Positions 8,871 through 17,006 of a stretch of 26,240 nt of DNA are shown in pieces; the stretch's first letter is position 1; each line of letters begins with the position of its first letter. This DNA is from an uncultured Odoribacter sp. (GTDB taxonomy: Bacteria; Bacteroidota; Bacteroidia; Bacteroidales; Marinifilaceae), in NCBI GenBank assembly GCA_900541415.1, contig UQJP01000039.1:1-26240 (forward strand). Reading direction: 5' to 3'. The translations under genes were made by a program, and so were the position numbers. Below the pieces are notes generated by a model. It searched no databases. It was given only the letters and a program-made list of their open reading frames with translations, and had not been told where the DNA came from.

Positions 8871-8878
8871 CAAATTTA
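8871..8878 (-). promoter_or_regulatory. Bacteroidota -7 element upstream of pgi
   Basis: TAAATTTG on the minus strand matches TAnnTTTG exactly. A TTG (complement of 8901-8903) sits 22 nt upstream, slightly longer than the usual spacing. It suggests pgi has its own promoter despite the gene just upstream. Confidence 0.45.
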
Positions 8879-8910
8879 TTAAAAAAGCTGAAAATAACCA
8901 CAATCGGGGA

Positions 8911-9498
8911 TTACGATTTCCCTCTCTCTTTCAGCATATCCCTGAATTTCGAGGCTTTCTCATATTCCTCGTTCTGTACTGCCTCGTCCAGCAACCGGGT
9001 TAATTCCTGCACAGAATAATCCCTTGCAATCTCCTCCGCTTCCATCAGCGGAGCCGACGGCATTTCTTCTTTCACGGTAACATCCTCATGGTTCACCAAA
9101 ATCCCTGCTTTGGCAATAATTTCAGCAGTAGTGTATATCGGACAATCATAACGTAGTGCAAGGGCTATCGCATCAGAAGTTCGGGAATCTATTTTAATCA
9201 GGTTCATATCCGTTTCAAAAAGCAATTCCGAATAAAAAATACCGGCATTCAAACGATAAATAAAAACTTCCTTCAATCTGGTTTTCATAGCATCCGCCAA
9301 AGTTTTTATCAAATCGTGGGTCAAAGGCCGTTGTGTCTGTAATTTTTCTAACTGTATAGCGATTGACTGGGCTTCAGGCATCCCTATCACAATAGGAATC
9401 CGGTGCAAATCCTGCTCATCGGCCAGAATCAAGGCATAAGCACCCGCCTGAGACATACTGTATGACAGTCCTAAAACCTTTAGTTTTATCCTATCCAT
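8911..9498 (-). CDS. Bifunctional nuclease family protein (DUF151) with UVR motif
   Basis: Member of the BFN/DUF151 family. Plant members are reported to have DNase and RNase activity, but the role in bacteria is unclear. The 195-residue product has the BFN domain at about residues 3-130: LSYSMSQAGAYALILADE, IPIVIGMPEAQSIAIQLE, RPLTHDLI and RTSDAIALALR. A short linker follows, then a UvrB/UvrC-type motif at about 160-192 (LTRLLDEAVQNEEYEKASKF). In UvrB and UvrC this motif mediates protein contact, so a docking role is an inference. It sits between sdaA (76 nt upstream) and pgi (73 nt downstream) on the same strand. No signal peptide is visible. Confidence 0.88.
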   Translation of the reverse strand: MDRIKLKVLGLSYSMSQAGAYALILADEQDLHRIPIVIGMPEAQSIAIQLEKLQTQRPLTHDLIKTLADAMKTRLKEVFIYRLNAGIFYSELLFETDMNLIKIDSRTSDAIALALRYDCPIYTTAEIIAKAGILVNHEDVTVKEEMPSAPLMEAEEIARDYSVQELTRLLDEAVQNEEYEKASKFRDMLKERGKS

Positions 9499-9574
9499 CC
9501 CGTCAATTTTTGATTCAACATTAAAAACCTTATAACATTAACGTCGGCTTACGTTTTTTAGTTGCGTAATTCAA

Positions 9575-10801
9575 TTACATATTTTTGTCGCCTCCGTGAT
9601 TCAATTTCTTCAAACACACGCACGCCAATCCTCCCAGGCTGGTTTCCCGGTATTTCGCCTGCATATCCAATCCCGTCTCGACCATCGTCTTCACCACATC
9701 GTCGAACGACACCATGTGCCTACCGTCGGAATACAACGCATACAAGGCACATTCCCTGGCTTTCTGGGCAACAAAAGCATTTCTCTCGATACAGGGAATC
9801 TGCACATATCCCATAACCGGATCGCAGGTGAGTCCCAAATTATGTTCGAATCCCATCTCTGCCGCATATTCGATCTGCCGGGGAGTCCCCCCCCAAATCT
9901 GTGTTGCAGCTCCGGCAGCCATAGCACAGGCCGTACCCAACTCCCCCTGACATCCCACTTCGGCTCCGGAAATAGAACCGTTGCTTTTCACTATATTACC
10001 GATCAGCCCGGCTGTAGCCAGTCCCCTGATAATCCGGTAATCGGGCATATTCTGGTCGTGTTTCAAAAAATACATAATGGCAGGCACTACTCCCGAAGCT
10101 CCGCACGTAGGAGCCGTAGTCACCAGTCCGCCTGCGGCGTTTTCCTCCGAAGTAGCCAGAGCGGCGGCAAACAGCATACCCATAGGCTGTGAAGAGCCGC
10201 TCGACTGCATAGCCTTGATGTTATAAGAACTCGCTTTCCGGGCTAATTTCAAAGCTCCGGGCAAAACCCCTTCCGTGATTAATCCTTTCTCCACCGTACG
10301 CTGCATCTGTTCCCACACTTCGGCTAAAAAATCGAAAATTTCAACTCCTTCGTGCTGTTCAACATAATCCACGAAAGTACATCCTTCATCCAAACACCAC
10401 TTCATCACCTCGTCCATCGTGGTCTTCGGATAAAGATCGCCCCCGTCAAACGTTCCCTGAGCATCCCACAGAGCACCTCCACCCACACTATATACCTCCC
10501 AACTATCGGTTACTGTTCCATCGGTCAATGCCTCGAACAACATTCCATTGGGATGCCTTTCGAGTGTCACATCGGGACGCCACACAATCTCGGTGTCCTC
10601 CGGTCGGTCGATGATCTTGTGAATAGCCAAATCCGTACCGTGTCCCTTCCCGGTTAAAGCCAGGCTTCCGTAAAGAGTGACCCGGTATTTCTCCGCATCC
10701 GGATTTTTATCCCTAAAATATGCCGCAGCACGGCTCGGCCCCATCGTATGACTGGACGATGGCCCATACCCGATATTATATATTTCCCGTATCGATTTCA
10801 T
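9575..10801 (-). CDS. sdaA: L-serine ammonia-lyase, iron-sulfur type, single chain
   Basis: Deaminates L-serine to pyruvate and ammonia using an oxygen-sensitive [4Fe-4S] cluster. The 408-residue product joins the beta-type N-terminal domain (SIREIYNIGYGPSSSHTMGP) and the alpha-type catalytic domain in one chain. Cysteines that fit the cluster ligands and active site appear in APTCGASG, SGAEVGCQGELGTAC and GLTCDPVMGYVQIPC, and a further pair lies near the C-terminus in GGLACVCLKKLNHGG. No ACT domain is present. The ATG at 10801 fits the family start. The gene lies 59 nt downstream of rnpB on the same strand and could share its transcript. The use of an Fe-S enzyme fits an anaerobic lifestyle. 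Confidence 0.94.
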   Translation of the reverse strand: MKSIREIYNIGYGPSSSHTMGPSRAAAYFRDKNPDAEKYRVTLYGSLALTGKGHGTDLAIHKIIDRPEDTEIVWRPDVTLERHPNGMLFEALTDGTVTDSWEVYSVGGGALWDAQGTFDGGDLYPKTTMDEVMKWCLDEGCTFVDYVEQHEGVEIFDFLAEVWEQMQRTVEKGLITEGVLPGALKLARKASSYNIKAMQSSGSSQPMGMLFAAALATSEENAAGGLVTTAPTCGASGVVPAIMYFLKHDQNMPDYRIIRGLATAGLIGNIVKSNGSISGAEVGCQGELGTACAMAAGAATQIWGGTPRQIEYAAEMGFEHNLGLTCDPVMGYVQIPCIERNAFVAQKARECALYALYSDGRHMVSFDDVVKTMVETGLDMQAKYRETSLGGLACVCLKKLNHGGDKNM

Positions 10802-10860
10802 AATAATTATTTTCCTCTCTTAATATGCCACACACACTCACTCTAAACTCAAAATAAAAA

Positions 10861-11221
10861 AATAGCAGGCCTGTAAGCCGGGTTCTGTACCTTGCGGTTT
10901 CTATCATTTATCTAAACTGCAAATCACTCTGCAGCTCAAGCGACCTACCCCCCGGCATTGGTCGGGCCAACCAACAGCGCCGGTGTACATGGTCTTGCAA
11001 CTCGTGAGGCGTACGGCTGCCACGGTCACCCGCAGCACCGGTGGGCTCTTACCCCACCTTTTCACCCTTATTCCAAACGAATGAAATTCCTCCGGAACGG
11101 TTATTTTCTGTTACGCTACTATACCTTCGCAAGCATCTTCCCGTTAAGAAGCACGATGCCCTTTGTTGCCCGGACTTTCCTCTCTCCTTTTCAGGACAGC
11201 GATAGAACGGCCTGCTATTAT
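10861..11221 (-). ncRNA. rnpB: RNase P RNA, bacterial type A
   Basis: Catalytic RNA of ribonuclease P, which removes the 5' leader of tRNA precursors. On the minus strand the 5' part contains GAGGAAAGTCCGGGC, the conserved P4/J3-4 signature, and the 3' part contains ACAGAACCCGGCTTACAGG, its conserved partner. The two ends (AATAGCAGGCC at the 5' end, GGCCTGCTATT at the 3' end) pair to form helix P1. Length is about 361 nt, normal for the type. A T-rich tract directly follows the 3' end on the minus strand. The 5' end begins only 19 nt after the YqgE stop codon, so its promoter must lie inside that gene or further upstream. Ends are estimated to within a few bases. Confidence 0.95.
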
Positions 11222-11240
11222 TCAATAAATCCTTTTATCC

Positions 11241-11831
11241 CTAATTCATAATAGGGTCTTTGGGAAAATTCGACCAGATACGGTATCTTCCCCCAAGTTC
11301 ACTCATTGACTTTTCCCAAATATGCTCATTCGGAAGCTCAAAAACATCCGGACAGGCAATATCCCCCACCATCCAGGTATTCTCTTCCAGTTCCCGGTTC
11401 AATTGCCCGGCTTCCCAACCGCTATAACCGGAAAAAAAACGAACTTCTCCCGGCAGAATATTCCCCTCTTTCAACATCCGGGTCAACTGGCCAAAATCCC
11501 CTCCCCAATAAATGCCGTTGGCAATATGCAAAGCATCTTCCAACTCCGAATGGGTATGAATATAATACAATTGATTTTGTTCGACAGGCCCTCCCACATA
11601 AACCGGATACTCCATCCCGGAAAGCTCTGTCACCAAATCGGAAGTCGAATAAATCATAGGCTTATTAAGCACAAAACCTATGCTTCCTTTGTCATCGTGT
11701 TCGACAATAAGGATAACTGAACGGGAAAAATACTTCCCTTCAAGAAAAGGCTCGGCAATCAAAATATTCCCGATCTCCACTTTTTTCCGATTTCTCCTTA
11801 TTTTAAATAAATCCTGAAATTGTTCGTCCAC
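11241..11831 (-). CDS. YqgE/AlgH family protein (UPF0301)
   Basis: Member of the YqgE/AlgH family, whose biochemical role is not established. The 196-residue product has the family pattern: KVEIGNILIAEPFL, FSRSVILIVEHDDKGSIGFVLNK, YVGGPVEQNQLYYIHTH, RFFSGYSGWEAGQL and W near the end. An open frame continues upstream to an ATG at 12110, but that part lies antisense to the DUF4294 gene and has no family similarity. No ATG or TTG exists between there and the conserved domain. The GTG at 11831 gives MDEQFQDLFKIRRNRKK, a suitable start, and leaves 45 nt to the divergent ATG at 11877. rnpB follows 19 nt after the stop. The start is inferred; the family assignment is firm. Confidence 0.88.
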   Translation of the reverse strand: MDEQFQDLFKIRRNRKKVEIGNILIAEPFLEGKYFSRSVILIVEHDDKGSIGFVLNKPMIYSTSDLVTELSGMEYPVYVGGPVEQNQLYYIHTHSELEDALHIANGIYWGGDFGQLTRMLKEGNILPGEVRFFSGYSGWEAGQLNRELEENTWMVGDIACPDVFELPNEHIWEKSMSELGGRYRIWSNFPKDPIMN

Positions 11832-11876
11832 AATTATTCTTAATTTTACGTGCCAAAAATAACAAATTATTTTGGG

Positions 11877-12458
11877 ATGCCGAGAATTATTGCCTTCATA
11901 GTTTTCATATTTTACATGCACACCCTGAATGCCCAGGAACAGGGTATTTTGGTGCGCGCAATTCTCTATAAAGGCGATACGATCCCCAGCCTGCAACTGC
12001 CCCCGGCCGTTGTAAAAGCCAAAACCCGCAACCCCGCCCATTACCGAAGGTACAACCAGCGGATGGAACGCCTGGAATATAACGTGCGCAAAGTATACCC
12101 TTACGCACAAATAGCCGCTGCCAAAATCAACGAAATCGAAAAACGACTGGCCACAACTAACCGGGAATCGGAAAAGAAAAAAATCATCAAAGAAGAATAC
12201 TCCTCCCTGATGAAAACATTCAAAGCCCCGCTGATGAAACTCAGCGTCACCCAGGGACGCATCCTGGTGCGCCTGATCTACCGGGAAACAAGTGCTTCTT
12301 CATTCTCGCACATCCGGGAATATAAGGGAGGTGTCAATGCCTATTTCTGGCAATCAATCGCCCTGCTTTTCGGCAATAACCTGAAAGCCGACTATAATCC
12401 TTACGGGGCGGATGCTGAAATTGAAGCCATCGTGCAAAAAATCCTGAAAAAAGAATAA
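11877..12458 (+). CDS. DUF4294 domain-containing exported protein
   Basis: Unknown function; DUF4294 proteins are found mainly in Bacteroidota. The 193-residue product has a hydrophobic signal segment (residues 1-20, ending TLNAQ). A short beta-rich part follows (GILVRAILYKGDTIPSLQLP), then a long basic helical region (about 45-125, RRYNQRMERLEYNVRKVYPYA onward), and a C-terminal block RILVRLIYRETSASSFSHIR then GGVNAYFWQSIALLFGNNLK. An in-frame GTG at 11850 would add nine residues ahead of the signal, so the ATG at 11877 is preferred. It is divergent from the YqgE gene. The GntR gene starts 10 nt after its stop, so the two may share a transcript. Confidence 0.82.
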   Translation: MPRIIAFIVFIFYMHTLNAQEQGILVRAILYKGDTIPSLQLPPAVVKAKTRNPAHYRRYNQRMERLEYNVRKVYPYAQIAAAKINEIEKRLATTNRESEKKKIIKEEYSSLMKTFKAPLMKLSVTQGRILVRLIYRETSASSFSHIREYKGGVNAYFWQSIALLFGNNLKADYNPYGADAEIEAIVQKILKKE

Positions 12459-12468
12459 AGCCAGCTGT

Positions 12469-13200
12469 ATGGGAAAAGAATCGAAAAACTTAGTAGATTA
12501 TGTTGAGAACCAACTATTCCAATATTTAAAAACAGAAAAATTGTGTCCGGGCTCCATGATTCCCGGGGAACTTCAGCTTGCCAAACAATTCGGAGTTGGA
12601 AGATCGGTCGTAAGAGAAGCCTTGAGCCGCCTTAGGATGCTGGGATTAGTTAAAAGCCGCACCCGGAAAGGTATCATTCTCACAGAACCGGACATCGTCA
12701 GCGTCATGCAACGCATGATTACTCCCCAAATACTGGGAAAAGACAATATTCTCGACCTGCTCGGCCTCCGGGTATCCCTTGAAATTGGTATGGCAGATTT
12801 TATCATCGATAACGCCACGGCAACAGATATTGCCCAACTCGAAAAAACCATCCAACAACAAGAAATCCAATCCCCAAACCAACTCACCATAGAAAGCGAC
12901 CATTTATTCCACACCCAGCTTTATAGAATTTCAGGAAATCATACCTTATTGAAATTCCAAGAAATGCTATATCCTCTTTTAGTATTTATCAAACAAAATT
13001 ATCAGGAATATATCACCTGCTATAATCATCAAGTTCCCCCTGAGAATCTTATCACCCATGCCATGATACTCGAAAGCATAAAACAAAAAAATGCCTCTGT
13101 TTTTCGGGATCTGATGAAAAAACACCTGAACCTTTATATAGAACTAATCCGGGAGGAAAGAAACACCAATCCCCACAGTTCAAATTTGTCAGACAAATAA
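12469..13200 (+). CDS. GntR-family transcriptional regulator, FadR subfamily
   Basis: DNA-binding regulator, here probably controlling the sialidase gene just downstream. The 243-residue product has a winged helix at about residues 8-75: LCPGSMIPGELQLAKQFGVG, then RSVVREALSRLRMLGLVKSR and GIIL. An FCD effector domain follows (about 90-230). Likely metal or ligand residues of the FCD fold are visible: the Asp and His of ESDHLFHTQL, the His of ITHAMILES, and the His of LMKKHLNLYI. Its own last codons contain a 15-bp palindrome of the FadR-family operator type, and a second, longer one lies 34 nt beyond the stop. The ligand is unknown; a sialic acid or related sugar acid is inferred from the neighbour. 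Confidence 0.92.
   Translation: MGKESKNLVDYVENQLFQYLKTEKLCPGSMIPGELQLAKQFGVGRSVVREALSRLRMLGLVKSRTRKGIILTEPDIVSVMQRMITPQILGKDNILDLLGLRVSLEIGMADFIIDNATATDIAQLEKTIQQQEIQSPNQLTIESDHLFHTQLYRISGNHTLLKFQEMLYPLLVFIKQNYQEYITCYNHQVPPENLITHAMILESIKQKNASVFRDLMKKHLNLYIELIREERNTNPHSSNLSDK
13184..13198. promoter_or_regulatory. Probable GntR operator 1, inside the gntR 3' end
   Basis: A 15-bp perfect palindrome, ATTTGTCAGACAAAT, with a single central base (13191). Its core TTGTC-N-GACAA fits the FadR-subfamily operator pattern TNGTNNNACNA. It lies in the last codons of the regulator gene, 55 bp centre to centre from operator 2. Confidence 0.65.
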
Positions 13201-13212
13201 TCGGGCTAAATA

Positions 13213-13243
13213 TTTGAATGTTGATTTTTTATATTTTAATTTG
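13213..13243 (+). promoter_or_regulatory. Candidate sialidase promoter
   Basis: TTTG at 13213-13216 (-33) and TTAATTTG at 13236-13243 (one mismatch to TAnnTTTG) are 19 nt apart, the usual spacing for the primary Bacteroidota sigma factor. The -7 box lies within operator 2, as expected for repression. Assignment is by inspection only. Confidence 0.45.
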
Positions 13244-13260
13244 TCGGACAAATTAAAATA
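13232..13260. promoter_or_regulatory. Probable GntR operator 2, a 29-bp perfect palindrome
   Basis: A 29-bp perfect inverted repeat centred on base 13246. Its inner 17 bp are AATTTGTCGGACAAATT, sharing the TTGTC-N-GACAA core with operator 1 and fitting TNGTNNNACNA. It overlaps the candidate -7 box and lies 57 bp before the sialidase ATG. It is too AT-rich at the base to be a likely terminator. Confidence 0.75.
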
Positions 13261-13317
13261 ATCTGTATTCTCCTGTGTTTTTAAAAAGGATTAAAACACG
13301 ATAAATGCCTCAACAAG

Positions 13318-14940
13318 ATGACAAATAGATTCTATTCTTTCTTTTGGTTACTAACTTTATTGCTACCATTTAATGCAACATTAACGGCACAAACTTTAAA
13401 AGTAATAACCCGGCAACACCAACTGCCCGTATTAATCAATAAACCCAACAATCCTATCTTGGATATTACTTGTTACAACAATAAAGATTCTGCCCGGATA
13501 AGAGCCTTCACATTTCGCTTTCACGGTACAACCCATCTTCAAGACATAGAAAAAATAACCTTACGTTCCGGCCGGAATATCTTAGCAGAAAAAATAGTAA
13601 ACGGTAAAAATAAAATTACCCTACCTGTAAATTGCGTGCTGGCCGATACCACCCACTTCACAGTGACCTGTAATCTCAAGCCTACCACAGATTTATCCCA
13701 TTTCGTCGGGATACAATGCTTTTCAGTCCTGACGGAAAAAGGAAAAACAACCCCAATAAATGTAACACCTCACATTCGTTTCCGGACAGGAATTGCGGTA
13801 AGGCAACACAGGCAGGACGGAGTGGACACTCACCGTATACCGGGGCTAACAACAACACAGGCAGGAACCTTATTAGCTATCTATGACGCCCGCTGGGACA
13901 ATAGCAGGGACTTACAAGGGAATATGGATATAGGCGTAAGCCGCAGCACAGATAAAGGGCAAACCTGGGAACCCATGCGCATTGCACTGGATATGAAAGA
14001 ATGGGGCGGACTTCCTGAAAAATTCAACGGCGTCAGTGATGCCTGCATTCTGACGAACCGGAACAACGGAAAAATATATATCGCAGGATTGTGGATGCAT
14101 GGTATATTAAACAATAAAGGACAATGGATAGAAGATCTAACGGCCGACAGCAATAACTGGCAACACCAATGGGCAGGAAAAGGTTCACAACCCGGCTTAA
14201 GCGAAAAAGAAACTTCACAATTCCTTATCACAGAAAGCAGTGACGACGGACAAACCTGGTCAGCACCCCACAATATTACAGCGGCCACCAAGCCATCCGG
14301 ATGGTGGCTGTTCGCTCCGGCGCCCGGCTGTGGTATCACTTTGCAAGATCACACTTTGGTATTCCCCACACAAGGGCGCGACACGGCAGGTATTCCGTTT
14401 TCCAACATCACTTACAGCCGGGACGGCGGTATCACCTGGCACACATCCGCACCCGCCTATACCAACACAACCGAATGCGCAGTGGCGCAATTATCTGACG
14501 GTTCCTTAATGCTAAACATGAGGGATAACCGGAACGGACGAGAAAAAAGCGACCGAAACGGACGGGCTATTTTCACCACTACCGATCTGGGAAAAAACTG
14601 GCAGGAACACCCTTCCTCACACGGTGGCCTACCGGAGCCAGTTTGTATGGCCTCGCTCCTCCGGCACGAATACACCGAAAAAGGACAGAAAAAATCGATT
14701 CTGCTTTTTTCAAATCCACACTCCCGGTATTCCCGGAACAATATGACTCTTCAAGTAAGTTTCAATGATGGCAAAAGTTGGTGCGAGCAGAACATTCTTT
14801 TAGACTCAGGTAATAGTTTCGGCTACTCCTGCTTAACCTCTATTGACGAAAATACGATTGGAATACTTTATGAAAGTAGCCGGGCACAAATCGTATTTCA
14901 GCAAATACAATTAAGCGAGATATTGTCTTGCAGGAAATAA
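13318..14940 (+). CDS. Secreted exo-alpha-sialidase (GH33)
   Basis: Releases terminal sialic acid from host glycans, in the periplasm or at the cell surface. The 540-residue product has a signal peptide (about 1-25, ending TLTAQ). A beta-rich N-terminal domain (about 26-155) resembles the extra domain of Bacteroides sialidases. The six-bladed propeller follows. Its RIP motif is at 173-175 with the catalytic Asp in YDARWD nearby. Asp boxes read SRSTDKGQTW, SSDDGQTW, SRDGGITW, TTDLGKNW and SFNDGKSW. FGYSCLTSIDENTIGILYES near the end would supply the nucleophilic Tyr and its partner Glu. The gene is preceded by a GntR regulator and two operator-like palindromes. No sialic acid transport or breakdown genes lie nearby, so free sugar would be handled by genes elsewhere. 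Confidence 0.93.
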   Translation: MTNRFYSFFWLLTLLLPFNATLTAQTLKVITRQHQLPVLINKPNNPILDITCYNNKDSARIRAFTFRFHGTTHLQDIEKITLRSGRNILAEKIVNGKNKITLPVNCVLADTTHFTVTCNLKPTTDLSHFVGIQCFSVLTEKGKTTPINVTPHIRFRTGIAVRQHRQDGVDTHRIPGLTTTQAGTLLAIYDARWDNSRDLQGNMDIGVSRSTDKGQTWEPMRIALDMKEWGGLPEKFNGVSDACILTNRNNGKIYIAGLWMHGILNNKGQWIEDLTADSNNWQHQWAGKGSQPGLSEKETSQFLITESSDDGQTWSAPHNITAATKPSGWWLFAPAPGCGITLQDHTLVFPTQGRDTAGIPFSNITYSRDGGITWHTSAPAYTNTTECAVAQLSDGSLMLNMRDNRNGREKSDRNGRAIFTTTDLGKNWQEHPSSHGGLPEPVCMASLLRHEYTEKGQKKSILLFSNPHSRYSRNNMTLQVSFNDGKSWCEQNILLDSGNSFGYSCLTSIDENTIGILYESSRAQIVFQQIQLSEILSCRK

Positions 14941-14958
14941 AGTTTCAGTGAATTTTGC

Positions 14959-14966
14959 TAACTTTG
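14959..14966 (+). promoter_or_regulatory. Bacteroidota -7 element upstream of holA
   Basis: TAACTTTG matches TAnnTTTG exactly and ends 43 nt before the holA ATG, beyond the sialidase stop. No good -33 TTG was seen at the right spacing. Confidence 0.45.
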
Positions 14967-15009
14967 CCGGAGAAAATTAACACTCCCGCTTCAAATTAGC
15001 AGACAGGAA

Positions 15010-16020
15010 ATGACATTCGACGAGATCAGAAAAGATATAAAAGCCAAAAAATACAAACCCGTTTATTTTCTATGCGGAGAAGAGTCTTATTTCATCGACC
15101 GGATCACGACCATGATTGAAGAATCCGTGCTGACAGAAGACGAAAAAGCCTTTAATCAAACGGTATTATATGGGAACGACATAACCATGAGCACCGTAAC
15201 CGACACGGCACGCCGCTTTCCGATGATGTCGGAACGTCAGGTGGTGATCGTACGGGAAGCCCAAAATATCAGGGATTTCGATAATCTTCTGCCCTACATC
15301 GACCATTTCCAGCCTTCTACCGTCCTGCTATTCGCCTACAAAAACAAAAAACCGGATAAACGGAAAGGAGTATTTAAGAAACTGGGAAGTTCCCCCAACT
15401 GCATTTATTTTGAATCGGCAAAACTGTACGATAATAAGATTCCGGAATGGATTATCGGTTATTGCAAAGAAAAATCCTACGGAATCACGCTGAAAGCCGC
15501 GAATATGCTGGCAGAAAGCCTCGGCACGGATTTAAGCCGGGTGGCCAATGAAATTGATAAACTGGCACTGCTTTTGCCACAGGGAGGGGAGATAAAAGAA
15601 GCATTGGTTGAAGAACATACCGGAATCAGCAAAGATTTCAACAGCTTTGAATTGTTAGCTGCCCTAATCCAGAAAGACCACCTGAAAGCGAACAGGATTG
15701 TAAACTATTTCGAAGCCAATCCTAAAAACAATCCGCTGGTGCTGACTATTTCGGGCTTGTTTAAATATTTCCTGAACTTACTCACTTACCACTATCAAAA
15801 GAAAACCACTCCCAACGCTCAGGAAATGGCGAAACTTTTAGGCGTTCATCCGTTTTTCATGAAAGATTATACGGAAGGTAGCCGGGTATACAATGCTGTG
15901 AAATGTGCAAATATTATATCCCTGCTCCGGGAATACGATATGAAATCGAAAGGAGTGGGCAATGCCAATATTTCCGACGGAGAATTATTGAAAGAGTTAG
16001 TTTTTAAAATCATGCACTGA
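15010..16020 (+). CDS. holA: DNA polymerase III subunit delta
   Basis: Clamp-loader subunit that opens the beta sliding clamp during replication. The 336-residue product starts with the delta pattern MTFDEIRKDIKAKKYKPVYF followed by LCGEESYFIDRI, which replaces the ATP-binding loop of related AAA+ subunits, and continues with MMSERQVVIVREAQNI. The middle part has LGTDLSRVANEIDKLALL, and the C-terminal collar region has NPLVLTISGLFKYFLNLLTY. Length matches the family. Its own -7 element precedes it, so it is probably transcribed apart from the sialidase gene. A 272-nt gap follows it. Confidence 0.94.
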   Translation: MTFDEIRKDIKAKKYKPVYFLCGEESYFIDRITTMIEESVLTEDEKAFNQTVLYGNDITMSTVTDTARRFPMMSERQVVIVREAQNIRDFDNLLPYIDHFQPSTVLLFAYKNKKPDKRKGVFKKLGSSPNCIYFESAKLYDNKIPEWIIGYCKEKSYGITLKAANMLAESLGTDLSRVANEIDKLALLLPQGGEIKEALVEEHTGISKDFNSFELLAALIQKDHLKANRIVNYFEANPKNNPLVLTISGLFKYFLNLLTYHYQKKTTPNAQEMAKLLGVHPFFMKDYTEGSRVYNAVKCANIISLLREYDMKSKGVGNANISDGELLKELVFKIMH

Positions 16021-16259
16021 CCGATCCGGTACTTTTCCCCCTAATGCTTTTCCGACAATAAGGGATTTAGTGAAGTTTACATCCGGAGTTCCGGGAATCT
16101 TTTAGAAAATTTTTTCTTTACCCCACAAAAACAAGAACATACGCCCAACAGGCGATTCCGTATTTATTTCCAGAAACGACTCTTACATTGCTTCTTAACT
16201 TTTAGCAAAAGTTATCATTCTAAATCTTACTTTCAGGAGTATTTAATGAAATTAAAATG

Positions 16260-16267
16260 TATATTTG
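16260..16267 (+). promoter_or_regulatory. Bacteroidota -7 element upstream of the HAD phosphatase gene
   Basis: TATATTTG matches TAnnTTTG exactly and ends 25 nt before the ATG at 16293. The region is AT-rich and has no clear -33 TTG, so chance occurrence is possible. Confidence 0.38.
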
Positions 16268-16292
16268 TTGAAGCATAAAGCAAAGGTTTTTT

Positions 16293-16820
16293 ATGAAAAG
16301 ACGGACAACATATAAAGCACCGGAAAAACAAAAAGCAGTATTTTTCGATCGGGATGGAACGATTAATTCCGACGAAGGGCATTACTATATATACAAACCG
16401 GAGGACTTTGTATTCAATCCGGGAGTGATCGAGGGGATGAAAAAACTAAAAGATGCCGGATATCTGCTATTTGTTATTACCAATCAGGGAGGTATCGCTA
16501 AAGGCATATACACTCACGAAGATGTGAAAAAAGTACACGCCCGGATGTGCGAGGAATTGGAACAACACGGGGTGAAAATCGATAAAATCTACTATTGCCC
16601 CCATCACGAAAGCGTAAAAACCTGTATCTGCCGGAAACCCTCACCTTATATGGTAAACCGCGCAATCGAACAGTTTCACATCGATAAATGTCGGTCGTGG
16701 TTTATCGGAGACAGCTCTAAAGATGTCAAATGCGCCGAAGCTGCCGGAATAAAACCGATCAAAATTCATAAGAATCAAGATATAACGCCTGCCATTGAGC
16801 AAATTTTACACAAAAAATAA
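16293..16820 (+). CDS. gmhB: D-glycero-D-manno-heptose 1,7-bisphosphate 7-phosphatase type HAD enzyme
   Basis: HAD-family phosphatase, probably removing the 7-phosphate of heptose bisphosphate for LPS core or glycoprotein heptose precursors. The 175-residue product has the nucleophile motif FFDRDGTIN (Asp19, Asp21), motif II VITNQGG, and motif III/IV CRKPSPYM with FIGDSSKDVKCAEAAG. A zinc-binding set is visible: Cys102, His104, Cys111 and Cys113. The loop between the His and the CxC pair is shorter than in E. coli GmhB. Biochemical work on a Bacteroides homologue found preference for the alpha anomer, which leads to GDP-heptose, so that is possible here. A histidinol-phosphatase role cannot be excluded from sequence alone, but no his genes lie nearby. 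Confidence 0.85.
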   Translation: MKRRTTYKAPEKQKAVFFDRDGTINSDEGHYYIYKPEDFVFNPGVIEGMKKLKDAGYLLFVITNQGGIAKGIYTHEDVKKVHARMCEELEQHGVKIDKIYYCPHHESVKTCICRKPSPYMVNRAIEQFHIDKCRSWFIGDSSKDVKCAEAAGIKPIKIHKNQDITPAIEQILHKK

Positions 16821-16947
16821 CCTGTCCCGAAAATTCAGGACGACAGCATCTCTTTAAGCAGCATAAGGAAATAATGTATCTATTCCCGGATATTTCTAGC
16901 ATTTTAACCTATAATACATAGAAAGAGAGCAAAAATATCCGCGACAG

Positions 16948-16979
16948 TTTGGGAGTTTAGTCAAAATTGGGTAACTTCG
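16948..16979 (+). promoter_or_regulatory. Candidate IMP dehydrogenase promoter
   Basis: TTTG at 16948-16951 and TAACTTCG at 16972-16979 (one mismatch to TAnnTTTG) are 20 nt apart. The -7 box ends 27 nt before the ATG at 17007, in line with the other promoters in this window. Confidence 0.5.
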
Positions 16980-17006
16980 CTCAATTTTTTAAAAATCCAC
17001 AGAAAT

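Noticed and set aside
10958..11251. A 97-codon plus-strand open frame.
   Set aside because: It lies across the RNase P RNA gene, whose conserved sequence explains the region.
11832..12110. Upstream extension of the YqgE open frame to an ATG at 12110.
   Set aside because: It is antisense to the DUF4294 coding region and lacks family similarity; the GTG at 11831 gives a normal-length protein.
16196..16214. An 8-bp perfect AT-rich inverted repeat with a 3-nt loop in the gap after holA.
   Set aside because: No T-tract follows and it is about 175 nt past the holA stop; AT-rich repeats of this size are expected by chance in such spacers.
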